From assembly GCA_002409725.1 (NCBI GenBank), contig DHOI01000001.1, positions 653 through 42,558 of the forward strand: a stretch of 41,906 nucleotides of DNA, given 5' to 3'. This document shows, piece by piece, positions 18,505 through 25,937 of the stretch. How positions within the stretch are numbered: the first letter of the stretch is position 1; each line of letters begins with the position of its first letter. The position numbers were made by a program, and so were the translations under genes. Source of the stretch: Christensenella sp. UBA5394. GTDB lineage: Bacteria > Bacillota > Clostridia > Christensenellales > CAG-138. The notes beneath the pieces were generated by a model that was not told where the DNA came from, made no database searches, and saw only the letters and a list, made by a program, of their open reading frames with translations.

Positions 18505-18947
18505 CGTAAAACTCCCATCTTGGTCAATATTTCTTCCTGTTTGGCGAACATGATCGCCGCCTCGCCTTCATTCATGTGGTCATAGCCCAAGAGGTGCAGC
18601 GCGCCGTGCACGGTCAAAAAGCTCAGCTCCCGCAAAAGGGAGTGGCCGTACTCCACAGCCTGCCCTTGTGCCGTTGGCAGGGAAAGGACGATGTCCCCCA
18701 AAAAGCCGTCCGGCTCCGCCACGATATCCGCGCCCTCCTCCATTGGGAAGCTGAGCACATCCGTGGGCCGATCTATCCCCCGGTAATCCCGGTTAAGAGC
18801 GCGGACGTAATCGTCATCCGCCACCGTGGCCGAAAGCCAGGCCCCGGCCGCGCCTTCCTCCTTCAGGGCCGCCTCCGCAGCCCGGGCAATGGTTTTCTCG
18901 ATATCCAAGTCCGCCGGCTGGGGGACCTGCAGGCATACTTCTATCAT
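18501..18947 (-). CDS. ybeY: Endoribonuclease YbeY (rRNA maturation factor)
   Basis: A 148-residue metal-dependent RNase involved in 16S rRNA 3'-end maturation and ribosome quality control. The three-His zinc motif is complete: HGALHLLGYDH (about 114-124). The upstream DVLSFPMEE and DIVLSLPTAQGQA are family landmarks. It overlaps both pgpH and cdd by four bases, indicating one translationally coupled operon. Confidence 0.95.
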   Translation of the reverse strand: MIEVCLQVPQPADLDIEKTIARAAEAALKEEGAAGAWLSATVADDDYVRALNRDYRGIDRPTDVLSFPMEEGADIVAEPDGFLGDIVLSLPTAQGQAVEYGHSLLRELSFLTVHGALHLLGYDHMNEGEAAIMFAKQEEILTKMGVLR

Positions 18948-21070
18948 GCCTTTTTCTCCTCCGGGTATTCGATGCGGTCATGCATGATGCCGCTGAAGGT
19001 GCGCAAAAAGCTCTTTTCAATTTCACATAGCTCATGGAAGGTAAGGGGCGCGCCCGAAAGGAGGTTTTCAGCCCCATCGGTGAGCTTGCTCCAGATTACC
19101 TTGTGCACCATTTCCTCCCGGGCTTCCTTGGTGCACTCGCCTAGGCTGCGTACGGCTGCCTCGCAGCAATCCGCCAGCATCACAATGGCCCCTTCCTTGG
19201 TGGCGGGCCTGCTGCCCGTGTAGCGGTATTTCCTGGGGTCGATCGGTTCCTCGCCGCCCGCCTGCTGGGCCTTGTGGTAAAAATAGGCCATCAGGGAATT
19301 GCCGTGGTGCTCCGCTGCGATGCGGATTACGGCTCCAGGCAGCTTGTTTTTGGCCAGAATGGTGGCCCCGTCCTTCTGGTGGGAGAGGATGATGGCCGCG
19401 CTCTCCTCCGGCGGCAGGGTATCGTGGATGTTCTCGCCCTGCTGGTTCTCCATGAAATAGAGGGGCCGCCGCAGCTTACCCACATCGTGGTAGCAGCCGC
19501 CCACCCGGGCCAGCAGGGGGTCCGCGCCCGCACGCTCCGCAGCGCTCTCAGCGAGGGCCGCCACGTTCATGCTGTGCTGGTAGGTGCCGGGCGCTTCATA
19601 CATCAGCTGTTTGAGCAGCGGGTGGCTGGTATTCAAAAGCTCGTTGAGCCGGGCCGGGGTGGCGATATCGAAGAGGTTCTCCCAAATGCTCAGGGAACCC
19701 ACCACCAACAGGCCCGAGATCACCGTGCTCACCAAGGCCCAGGCCGCCCCCGCCAGGAGAGTGGCAAGGGCCGCGCCCGCAGCCAGATATACCGCCGCCA
19801 GGCAGAGCGCACCCACGGAGCCGCCAATCGCAGCTGAGGCGATGATAGCCCCCCGGGTCTGCACCCGGCGCAGGGCGTAGGTTGCGCCGATGCCCGAGGT
19901 CAGGGTAAAGAGCAGCATGGCCGCAGCGTCAAAGCCGAACGTACCGCCCGGCTGCGAGGCCAGCATAGCCGCAAGCAGCGAGAGTAGCACCGAAATGGAA
20001 AGCCCGGCCCGCTCCCCCACCAGTATGGCCGCCAGCATCACCGCAAGTGGCATGGGGGAAATGTGGAGATCCACCATGTTGCACAAAAGAGCCAGCGGCG
20101 GCATAGCGATCAGCAGCAGAGCCAGGATCAGAGCCTTCTTGAAATCCTGATAGACTAGGCGCTGGGAAATATAGAGGTCTGCCCCAAACAGGGCGTAGAT
20201 CAGCAGCACGTAAAGGGCCAGGCCGACGCGCACGGGTAAATCCTCCCCTGCGCCCCGCACCATATCCATCTCCTGCAAAAGGGCCATTTGCTCCGCGGTC
20301 ACCACCGCCCCCTCGCGCACGATCACGTCCCCCCGCTTGATGCGCACCGTTTCCACGGCTGCGGCCGCGGCTGCACGAGCGGTTTCGGTAGCAGCTTCAT
20401 CTACCGCGTAGGTGGGCTGAAGGTAGGCCGTGAGCGCCAGCGCCCCGGCCTTTTTCAGCCCGCTCGAAAGGCTGGTGGAGGCGTTAAGCTCAGCGATGGC
20501 CGCATCGCGCACCTTGGCCACCCCGCCCTCTGCTAGGCCGCCGGAAAGGGCGGTGGTGAGCTTAGGCAGCACGATCTCGCGCAGCATGGTCAGCTCGCTA
20601 TCCTTGGCCGTGAGCACGCCGATCAGGGAATCCTCGTCCAGCGCGGGGCTGGTATTGGCCCCCAGGGAGACCACGTTCTCTTCCGTGAGCAAGGCGGCCC
20701 AATCCGCCTCATCCAAACCTTCGCTCGTTGTCAGGCTCTGGGCCTTGGCGCGCACATCCGTGAGGCTTTCAAAGAAGGCCGCGGCCTGATCCTCCAAGCT
20801 TTGCACGGCCTCCGCATCGATGCGGTAGGCGGGCTGTACGGCGTTCCCGGCGCTTTGGCGCAGGGCCTCCGTGGCCGCCTCGTCTTCCAGGGCGCGGTTG
20901 GCGTGGATGGTCTCGGGCGCAGCCTCCCCCGCCCGTACGGCATAGCGTTTGGGTGTGAGGCGCGCCAGGCCCGAGGCATAAGCCGAAAGGAGAGCGAGAA
21001 TGAGCAGCAAAACCGTTACCAGGCTCATATAGGAAGCCTGTCTGGCCTTCTTCTCCCGCGCTTTCGCCAT
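18944..21070 (-). CDS. pgpH: 7TM-HD family cyclic-di-AMP phosphodiesterase (PgpH/YqfF)
   Basis: A 708-residue membrane phosphodiesterase. An N-terminal helix (about 15-35) leads into an extracytoplasmic 7TMR-HD domain (about 40-270), then about seven membrane helices (about 285-475), then a cytoplasmic HD domain. HD residues are visible as HSMNVAALAESAAE, CYHDVGKLRRP, AAEHHGNSLM and MLADCCEAAVRS. PgpH hydrolyses c-di-AMP, a regulator of potassium and osmotic balance. I start at 21070 (MAKARE), which has AAAGGAGG seven bases upstream; the frame open to 21115 adds 15 residues without a site. It sits between phoH and ybeY as in other Firmicutes. Confidence 0.93.
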   Translation of the reverse strand: MAKAREKKARQASYMSLVTVLLLILALLSAYASGLARLTPKRYAVRAGEAAPETIHANRALEDEAATEALRQSAGNAVQPAYRIDAEAVQSLEDQAAAFFESLTDVRAKAQSLTTSEGLDEADWAALLTEENVVSLGANTSPALDEDSLIGVLTAKDSELTMLREIVLPKLTTALSGGLAEGGVAKVRDAAIAELNASTSLSSGLKKAGALALTAYLQPTYAVDEAATETARAAAAAAVETVRIKRGDVIVREGAVVTAEQMALLQEMDMVRGAGEDLPVRVGLALYVLLIYALFGADLYISQRLVYQDFKKALILALLLIAMPPLALLCNMVDLHISPMPLAVMLAAILVGERAGLSISVLLSLLAAMLASQPGGTFGFDAAAMLLFTLTSGIGATYALRRVQTRGAIIASAAIGGSVGALCLAAVYLAAGAALATLLAGAAWALVSTVISGLLVVGSLSIWENLFDIATPARLNELLNTSHPLLKQLMYEAPGTYQHSMNVAALAESAAERAGADPLLARVGGCYHDVGKLRRPLYFMENQQGENIHDTLPPEESAAIILSHQKDGATILAKNKLPGAVIRIAAEHHGNSLMAYFYHKAQQAGGEEPIDPRKYRYTGSRPATKEGAIVMLADCCEAAVRSLGECTKEAREEMVHKVIWSKLTDGAENLLSGAPLTFHELCEIEKSFLRTFSGIMHDRIEYPEEKKA

Positions 21071-21115
21071 GCTGCCGCCTCCTTTATCTTTGGTTTTTCC
21101 TGGCGCTGACCGCAC

Positions 21116-22147
21116 CTATCGTTCGTCCCGGTCGTAATGCCGGCCGGCTTCGGCCCGGTCATATGCCTTGATGATGCGCTGAACCATTTCATGGCGCACC
21201 ACGTCTTTATGTGTAAGGAAGATCTGGCTCACGCCCTCTATGCCTTCGAGCACCTCCAGGGCGTGGATCAGGCCGCTCTTACGTTCGCGCGGCAGGTCGA
21301 TCTGGGTGATGTCGCCGGTGACCACCACCCGCGAGCCCTCGCCGAAGCGGGTAAGGAACATCTTCATCTGCTCGCAGGTGCAATTCTGCGCCTCGTCCAG
21401 GATGATATACGCGTCGTTGAGCGTGCGGCCCCGCATATAGGCGAGCGGCGCGACCTCGATCGCTCCCCGCTCCACCAGCTGGTGGAAATTTTCAGAGCCT
21501 AAAAAGTCATAGAGCGCATCATAGAGGGGGCGCAGGTAGGGATCAACCTTGTTTTGCAGATCACCCGGCAAAAAGCCCAGCTTTTCTCCTGCCTCCACGG
21601 CGGGCCGGGTGAGGATGATCTTCTCCACCTCTTTGTTTTTGAAGGCCAGCACGGCCATGGCCACGGCCAGGTACGTCTTACCCGTGCCCGCCGGGCCCAC
21701 GCAGAAAACCACCGTGTGCCGCTTAAGGGCGGAAATATACTTTTTCTGGCCCAGGGTTTTGCACTTGATACGGCGGCCCTTGTTGGTGAAGGCCACGACG
21801 TCGTCCAGCAGCTCTAAGATCAGCTCCGCATTGCCCTCTTTGGCAAGATCCACCGCATAGCGGATGCGGCTGCGGTCGATGTTCTCGCCCCGGCGCAGGA
21901 TGGTGAGAAGCTTATCCACCACCGCGTGGGCAAGAGCCGCCGCTTCTTCCTCGCCGGTGATGACCACGCTGCCCCCGTCCGTTTTGATGATGGCCCCGGT
22001 CTCCTGCTGGATGATGCCGAGGTTTTCATCGAACACCCCGAACAGGCGCAAGACCTCGTCCATGCTCTCCAGTGCAATCTCATAGCGGCTCGGCTCCCGG
22101 GCCGGTGTGAGGTCCAGCTCCTGCTCGAATTCATTCATCTTTGGCAT
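21116..22147 (-). CDS. phoH: PhoH-like ATPase
   Basis: A 343-residue cytoplasmic ATPase of the PhoH/YbeZ type, linked to RNA processing together with YbeY. The Walker A loop is GPAGTGKTYLA (151-161), Walker B is ILDEAQN, and a VVTGDITQIDLP segment follows. An N-terminal KH-like region precedes it. The start is uncertain within 36 bases: I prefer 22147 (MPKMNEF), which has GGAG six bases upstream inside the end of yqfD; 22183 and 22138 are alternatives. It overlaps the yqfD stop, so translation is coupled. Confidence 0.93.
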   Translation of the reverse strand: MPKMNEFEQELDLTPAREPSRYEIALESMDEVLRLFGVFDENLGIIQQETGAIIKTDGGSVVITGEEEAAALAHAVVDKLLTILRRGENIDRSRIRYAVDLAKEGNAELILELLDDVVAFTNKGRRIKCKTLGQKKYISALKRHTVVFCVGPAGTGKTYLAVAMAVLAFKNKEVEKIILTRPAVEAGEKLGFLPGDLQNKVDPYLRPLYDALYDFLGSENFHQLVERGAIEVAPLAYMRGRTLNDAYIILDEAQNCTCEQMKMFLTRFGEGSRVVVTGDITQIDLPRERKSGLIHALEVLEGIEGVSQIFLTHKDVVRHEMVQRIIKAYDRAEAGRHYDRDER

Positions 22148-23282
22148 GCAATGCTCCGCTCTTTGCGATATTTTCCTCGGCAATCACGTTCAAAATGACC
22201 GTAAGGCCGGTTTCGTCCGTTTGCTGTTCAGCCTGCACCGAAAGGATGCGGGCGCTATGCTCCACGCCCTGCTCCATCAGCTTTTGCGCCCCGGCCTTGG
22301 CCAGGGGCGTCAGCTCCGCCTCGCTTAGGATTTGCCGCTGCTGGGTAAGCTCGCGGCAGGTGACACGCACGATCTCGATGGGCAACAGCGCGGGCAGGGT
22401 ATGGGCCGCGCCCCGCTCCACTTCGTAATCCTCAAAGGGGATCTCCGGCGCGGGCAGGCTGTAGCCCAAAAGGCTCGCCTCCACATAGCTGAAGCTGTTG
22501 CCGCTGCGGGCGGGCAGCACCTGCTCATAGGCGGCCGTGTAGGAAAAACGGTAGAGCACCCTGGCGATGACATCGCCCCGAGCCTCTACGGCGATGTCGT
22601 TGCCCAGATCGCCCGTGATCAGCATCTGCCCTTTTAGCACCGCATCCCCGGCATTGAAAAGGGCCTTGCCCGAAAGGGGGGTGATGCGCCGGATCACGCC
22701 GTCCTTGGCGGCATAGAGACTCCCGGGCTTCCCCTGCTCCAAAACCTTGGGCGTATCGCCTGCCTCCCGGATGGAAACTTGCAATATCACGCCGTAAAGT
22801 TCGGCCCCTGCCCAGGCAATGCGCGAATCCGTGGCCATCACGGCCCGGCCAAGGCCTCTTGTGGTGATATCGCCCCGGGGGATGCCCGGCCGTACGCCCA
22901 TCTCAGCCAGCGTGGCCACGATCTCTTCCTCGCGCACCTGGTCGCACCCCTCGATTCGCAAAAACCAGATGAAGCGCGAGGCGATTAAAAGGGCCGCCAG
23001 CACGGCGATCCAGCCAAAGGCCAGGATCTTGCGGTACCGCAGGCGCGAAAGGGCGATGGGCAGGCCGTGCTTTTTCAAAATATGGATGCGGCAATGGAGG
23101 CCCCGGTTAAGCTTATGCAGGGCGTAAAAGCTCTCCACGCTCACATAGGCCGATATGCTGTTGCGGCCCGTGCGGGAAACGCCCCAGATCTCCAGCCCCT
23201 CCCGCAACGCCTTGTTCATAAAGCGCTCCAAGCCTGTGCCTTCAACCTGTATCATAACATATCCCGCGAGAGAATTCCACAT
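22131..23282 (-). CDS. yqfD: Sporulation protein YqfD
   Basis: A 383-residue sporulation membrane protein. The N-terminal domain (about 1-85) opens MWNSLAGYVMIQVEG; a membrane helix lies near 90-110 (ILAFGWIAVLAALLIASRFIWF), followed by an extracytoplasmic domain with IRVEG-like IEGCDQVREEEI. Length and order with yqfC and phoH match Bacillus and Clostridia. The ATG at 23282 has GGGGG about eight bases upstream; a GTG two codons earlier is possible but too close to the site. Expression is expected in the mother cell through the sigma-E-like promoter ahead of yqfC. Confidence 0.9.
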   Translation of the reverse strand: MWNSLAGYVMIQVEGTGLERFMNKALREGLEIWGVSRTGRNSISAYVSVESFYALHKLNRGLHCRIHILKKHGLPIALSRLRYRKILAFGWIAVLAALLIASRFIWFLRIEGCDQVREEEIVATLAEMGVRPGIPRGDITTRGLGRAVMATDSRIAWAGAELYGVILQVSIREAGDTPKVLEQGKPGSLYAAKDGVIRRITPLSGKALFNAGDAVLKGQMLITGDLGNDIAVEARGDVIARVLYRFSYTAAYEQVLPARSGNSFSYVEASLLGYSLPAPEIPFEDYEVERGAAHTLPALLPIEIVRVTCRELTQQRQILSEAELTPLAKAGAQKLMEQGVEHSARILSVQAEQQTDETGLTVILNVIAEENIAKSGALHAKDE

Positions 23283-23339
23283 ATCCACAGCCCCCTGCGC
23301 CCCCTCCCGGCTGGGTCGCGCCCCGTAATTTACATTTTG

Positions 23340-23651
23340 TTAATCTTTCTTGTTGTTCTTTGCCCCCGCCTCCCCTTCATAGCGCAGGCCCGCCACCCAG
23401 CCGCTGATGTAAAGCCGCTCGGGGGTGATCTCCCGCAGGGTTAGGTCCTCCCCCGTTACGTAAAGCATACCGGCTTTCGTGTAAAGGCATATCTCCTCCG
23501 CGCGGTATTGGTAAACGCCCGTGTGGTTCTCAATGAGCACGTGCTCCCGGCCCAAAACGGTAAGTTTGGGCGTGCCCGCCGCCTCCTCGGGCAGGTCCAG
23601 GGCGGATAAGAGCCGCCTCCCTAGGCGGATGCGCCGCTTGTTTTTGTGCAT
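23340..23651 (-). CDS. yqfC: Sporulation protein YqfC (YabP/YqfC family)
   Basis: A 103-residue YabP-family protein. It begins with a basic stretch (HKNKRRIRLGRRLL) and carries the family core PKLTVLGREHVLIENHTGV and LREITPERLYISGWV. YqfC belongs to the mother-cell sporulation regulon in Bacillus. The ATG at 23651 is preceded by GGGGG eight bases upstream; a candidate sigma-E promoter starts transcription near 23667, so the alternative ATG at 23666 would be nearly leaderless and the one at 23696 lies upstream of the start site. It is the first gene of the yqfC-yqfD-phoH run. Confidence 0.9.
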   Translation of the reverse strand: MHKNKRRIRLGRRLLSALDLPEEAAGTPKLTVLGREHVLIENHTGVYQYRAEEICLYTKAGMLYVTGEDLTLREITPERLYISGWVAGLRYEGEAGAKNNKKD

Positions 23652-23673
23652 AACAAAAGCCCCCATACACGAT

Positions 23674-23702
23674 ATCGTATGCGGGCTTGGGCGCAAATAT
23701 TT
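23674..23702 (-). promoter_or_regulatory. Candidate sigma-E (mother-cell sporulation) promoter of yqfC-yqfD
   Basis: Minus strand AAATATT (23702-23696), a 14-base spacer, and CATACGAT (23681-23674). The B. subtilis sigma-E consensus is about KMATATT, 14-15 bases, CATACAMT; only two positions differ. The predicted start near 23667 is 16 bases upstream of the yqfC ATG. Confidence 0.65.
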
Positions 23703-23710
23703 AGTTGGGC

Positions 23711-23998
23711 TTACTCGCCTTCCTCCGAAAGCTCGTCCATCAAGTCGAGGAAGTGATCGAAGACCTCGTTAAGAAGCACCTCGCTCTCGATGGTGACATA
23801 GGTCTCCTCACCGTTCTTCTCTTCGACCTTCAGGAGGATGACCTCGGCCTCGTCCTCATCCGGCTCCTCGCCCTCCAGCAAGGGTGAAAGGGCGATGTAG
23901 CGCTCCTTTTCATAGAGAAAGGTGAGGATATGCTCAAAGTGCGCCGGTTCCCCGGCCTCATCCAACAGCACGATATCATCCAGCCGCTCGTTATCCAT
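23711..23998 (-). CDS. DUF1292 (YrzB-like) protein
   Basis: A 95-residue acidic protein of the DUF1292 family. Features are DDIVLLDEAGEPAHFEHILTF near the N-terminus, EKERYIALSPL, then a very acidic loop (EGEEPDEDEAEV) and a C-terminal helix. It lies directly downstream of ruvX, as yrzB does in Bacillus and Clostridia. The family function is unknown. I start at 23998 (MDNERL), with AAAGGAG ten bases upstream; the frame to 24037 overlaps ruvX without a site. Confidence 0.88.
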   Translation of the reverse strand: MDNERLDDIVLLDEAGEPAHFEHILTFLYEKERYIALSPLLEGEEPDEDEAEVILLKVEEKNGEETYVTIESEVLLNEVFDHFLDLMDELSEEGE

Positions 23999-24014
23999 AA
24001 CAGCGTTTCTCCTT

Positions 24015-24437
24015 TTATAGGTTGGGGTTGGTAGCAAGGTACCCTTGCAGGATTACCACAGCCGCCACCTTATCGACCACCTTGCGGCGCTTTCGCCAAT
24101 CCAGCTCCGCTTCGCACAGCACGCGCTCGGCCTCTACAGTGGTGAGCCGCTCGTCGTAAAAGGTATGCTCGCCCTCGAAGCCCTGCAGCACGGCCTCCGC
24201 GAAGGCACGAACCTTTTCGCTCTGGAAGCCGTAAGAGCCATCCATATTACGGGGCATGCCAAAGAGCAGCCGCACCGGCTCGTACTTCTTAGCCAAGTTG
24301 CGGATATAGGCCGCGTCCGCAGCTTCATCCCCGGTGCGGGTATAGGTTTCAAGCCCCTGGGCGGTATAGCCCAGCGGGTCGCTCACGGCAATGCCGATGC
24401 GCTTATCCCCCACATCCAGCGCCAGTACACGCCGCAT
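24015..24437 (-). CDS. ruvX: Holliday junction resolvase-like RuvX (YqgF)
   Basis: A 140-residue RNase H-fold nuclease family member involved in pre-16S rRNA 5'-end processing. Visible motifs are LALDVGDKRIGIAVSDP (about 5-21), FGMPRNMDGS (about 59-68), and FYDERLTTVEAE (about 97-108), carrying the acidic metal ligands. It lies three bases downstream of ireB, the normal order ireB(yrzL)-ruvX-yrzB. Confidence 0.95.
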   Translation of the reverse strand: MRRVLALDVGDKRIGIAVSDPLGYTAQGLETYTRTGDEAADAAYIRNLAKKYEPVRLLFGMPRNMDGSYGFQSEKVRAFAEAVLQGFEGEHTFYDERLTTVEAERVLCEAELDWRKRRKVVDKVAAVVILQGYLATNPNL

Positions 24438-24440
24438 GGA

Positions 24441-24704
24441 TCAATCGCCCTCGTGGGCTTCCACATAGAAGCGCACGAACTCCTCTAAAAGCTCATCCCG
24501 CTCCAGCATGCGGATGAGGTAACGGGCGTTGTTGTAGCTGGTGATATACGTCGGGTCGCCGGAGACCAGGTAGCCCACGATCTGGTTGATGGGATCGTAA
24601 CCCTTTTCCTCCATAGCGGCATAGACCCGCATGATGACGTCGCTGGCCTTATCCTTTTCTTTTTCGATGCGGAAATGCATCGTTTCGTTGGTGCCTTCGG
24701 CCAT
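24441..24704 (-). CDS. ireB: IreB family regulatory phosphoprotein
   Basis: An 87-residue protein of the DUF965/YrzL family. In Enterococcus IreB is phosphorylated by the PASTA-domain kinase IreK on two N-terminal Thr residues and tunes cephalosporin resistance. The corresponding TxxT spacing is present here (Thr5 and Thr8 in [11 protein letters not shown]), followed by the conserved [19 protein letters not shown] and SGDPTYIT. I start at 24704, with a GGGGGGAG site four bases upstream; the longer frame runs through the promoter. Confidence 0.93.
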   Translation of the reverse strand: MAEGTNETMHFRIEKEKDKASDVIMRVYAAMEEKGYDPINQIVGYLVSGDPTYITSYNNARYLIRMLERDELLEEFVRFYVEAHEGD

Positions 24705-24735
24705 GCAGCTCCCCCCCTCTTCGGTATCTCTTTCC

Positions 24736-24764
24736 AGTATACCCTGCCCTATCCTTTTTTTCAA
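24736..24764 (-). promoter_or_regulatory. Sigma-A promoter of ireB-ruvX-yrzB
   Basis: Minus strand TTGAAA (24764-24759), 17-base spacer, TATACT (24741-24736). Predicted start near 24729, 25 bases before the ireB ATG. Confidence 0.75.
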
Positions 24765-24785
24765 TCAGATTCCCCTGCCGCGGCC

Positions 24786-24810
24786 AAAAAAAGCCGGCCC
24801 CGGAGCCGCT
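24786..24810 (-). terminator. Terminator upstream of the ireB promoter
   Basis: On the minus strand AGCGGC, a short loop and GCCGGCT pair with one bulged base and are followed by seven T residues (24792-24786). It would end leftward transcription coming from the tmk-like and 52-aa genes and the palindrome between. Confidence 0.65.
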
Positions 24811-24867
24811 GGCCACCCTACCCGCGCTCCTAGCCGGTCTACCATTCTCCCCGCCGGTCTAGCCCCC

Positions 24868-25027
24868 AGAGCAACTGACGAAAAGATAGCTAGTGGATAT
24901 ACGAGAGATTTAGCTGCCCCGCTAAGCCGGAGGAGCGCCGCGTAGCAGCGCTACGCGAATCGGACGAGGCAACGCGGGGCAGCTAAAGATCCACATAGGC
25001 ACTAGCCAGATTTGAGAAAGTTGCTCT
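24868..25027. repeat. 160-bp imperfect palindrome, candidate structured RNA or MITE-like element
   Basis: Three sets of complementary arms nest within each other: AGAGCAACT/AGTTGCTCT (24868-24876 with 25019-25027), GCTAGTG/CACTAGC (24889-24895 with 25000-25006), and the perfect 14-bp TTTAGCTGCCCCGC/GCGGGGCAGCTAAA (24909-24922 with 24974-24987). Inside is an 8-bp hairpin CGCGTAGC/GCTACGCG (24939-24946 with 24950-24957) flanked by purine-rich unpaired strands containing GGAGGAG and CGGACGAGG. No open frame accounts for it and it is not a simple terminator. Transcribed, it would form a rod about 160 nt long with a terminal hairpin and internal loops. No target-site duplication is visible. Confidence 0.7.
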
Positions 25028-25029
25028 AA

Positions 25030-25188
25030 CTAATTAAACATATCGCTCACCGCGCGCCTACCACAGCGTACGGCCCGGCGGGAATCCCGCATCATACGGC
25101 GGGCCACATCTGGATACATGGCCGTGACCGCCAGGTAGCCCGCGGCCATCCCCGCCGCCATGCCCAGCATAATGGGTAATGTTTTCAT
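25030..25188 (-). CDS. Small single-pass membrane protein, 52 aa
   Basis: A 52-residue frame with a strong AAGGAG site eight bases before the ATG at 25188. The N-terminal half is a hydrophobic helix rich in small residues (LPIMLGMAAGMAAGYLAV); the C-terminal half is basic (ARRMMRDSRRAVRCGRRAV), so a positive-inside tail in the cytoplasm is expected. It lies 68 bases downstream of the tmk-like gene on the same strand. I do not recognise a family. Hydrophobicity, basic tail and ribosome binding site together make it a credible gene. Confidence 0.65.
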   Translation of the reverse strand: MKTLPIMLGMAAGMAAGYLAVTAMYPDVARRMMRDSRRAVRCGRRAVSDMFN

Positions 25189-25256
25189 GCTGCTCACTCC
25201 TTCCTTTCATGTGGGCTTAGTTTGCCCAAAGGGAAGGATATAGCCCATGGTAAATC

Positions 25257-25937
25257 CTACAAGATGTGCCGCTGCTTTAAAGCCTGAAAGGTTTCGGCGG
25301 CAATATCCTCCACGGAGCGGAAGAGGCCGTTTGCCATACAGTCGATCACCAATACATCCTGCCGCCTGGCTGCGGTCTCCAGATATTTAGCGCGCACCCG
25401 CGCTTGCATGCTCTCGGAGGCTTCGTATACGTCTTTACCCTCGCCCAGGTAATCCCGGCGGCCTTTTTTGAGGATGTTCGCACCGGCCTGGGCCGTATCC
25501 ACATCGTAAAAAATGAAGACATCCGCCTTAGGAAGGCCAAAGTGGTTATACTCCAGCTCGAACACCCAGTCGATGATGTCCGGCTGCTCCAGATCGATAT
25601 CGCGGGTAGATTGATAGACCGCGTTGCTCAAAACGTAGCGGTTGAAAAGCAGCACATCTGATTCGCCATCGCGGTAATCGCTGAGATTTTCCCAGCGGTC
25701 GAGGGCATACCACAGGGCCATGGAGCGGCCGTCCACCGCATCTGCGCGCACGCCGCCGCTGCCGGAAAGGTAGCGGCCTACCGCAGAGCCAAAGAAGCTC
25801 TCATATACGGGAAATTCCCGGCTGTCCACCCGCAGGCCGGCTGCCAGGCATCGCTTTTTCAACTCTGCAAACTGTACGCTTTTGCCGCTGCCATCGATAC
25901 CCTCGATGGCGATCACCTTGGTTTTCTTTTCGCTCAT
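25257..25937 (-). CDS. Thymidylate kinase-like deoxynucleoside monophosphate kinase
   Basis: A 226-residue P-loop kinase resembling dTMP kinase: Walker A IEGIDGSGKSVQ (about 11-22), a DR-type segment LLFNRYVLSNAVYQ where Tmk has the DRY motif, and a lid-like region KKGRRDYLGEGKDVYEAS. The family phosphorylates dTMP to dTDP for DNA synthesis. It differs from standard Tmk (NRY in place of DRY, longer middle region), so it may be a paralogue; whether another tmk exists cannot be told here. I start at 25937 (MSEKKT): the ATG overlaps the hflX stop in an ATGA arrangement. Confidence 0.8.
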   Translation of the reverse strand: MSEKKTKVIAIEGIDGSGKSVQFAELKKRCLAAGLRVDSREFPVYESFFGSAVGRYLSGSGGVRADAVDGRSMALWYALDRWENLSDYRDGESDVLLFNRYVLSNAVYQSTRDIDLEQPDIIDWVFELEYNHFGLPKADVFIFYDVDTAQAGANILKKGRRDYLGEGKDVYEASESMQARVRAKYLETAARRQDVLVIDCMANGLFRSVEDIAAETFQALKQRHIL

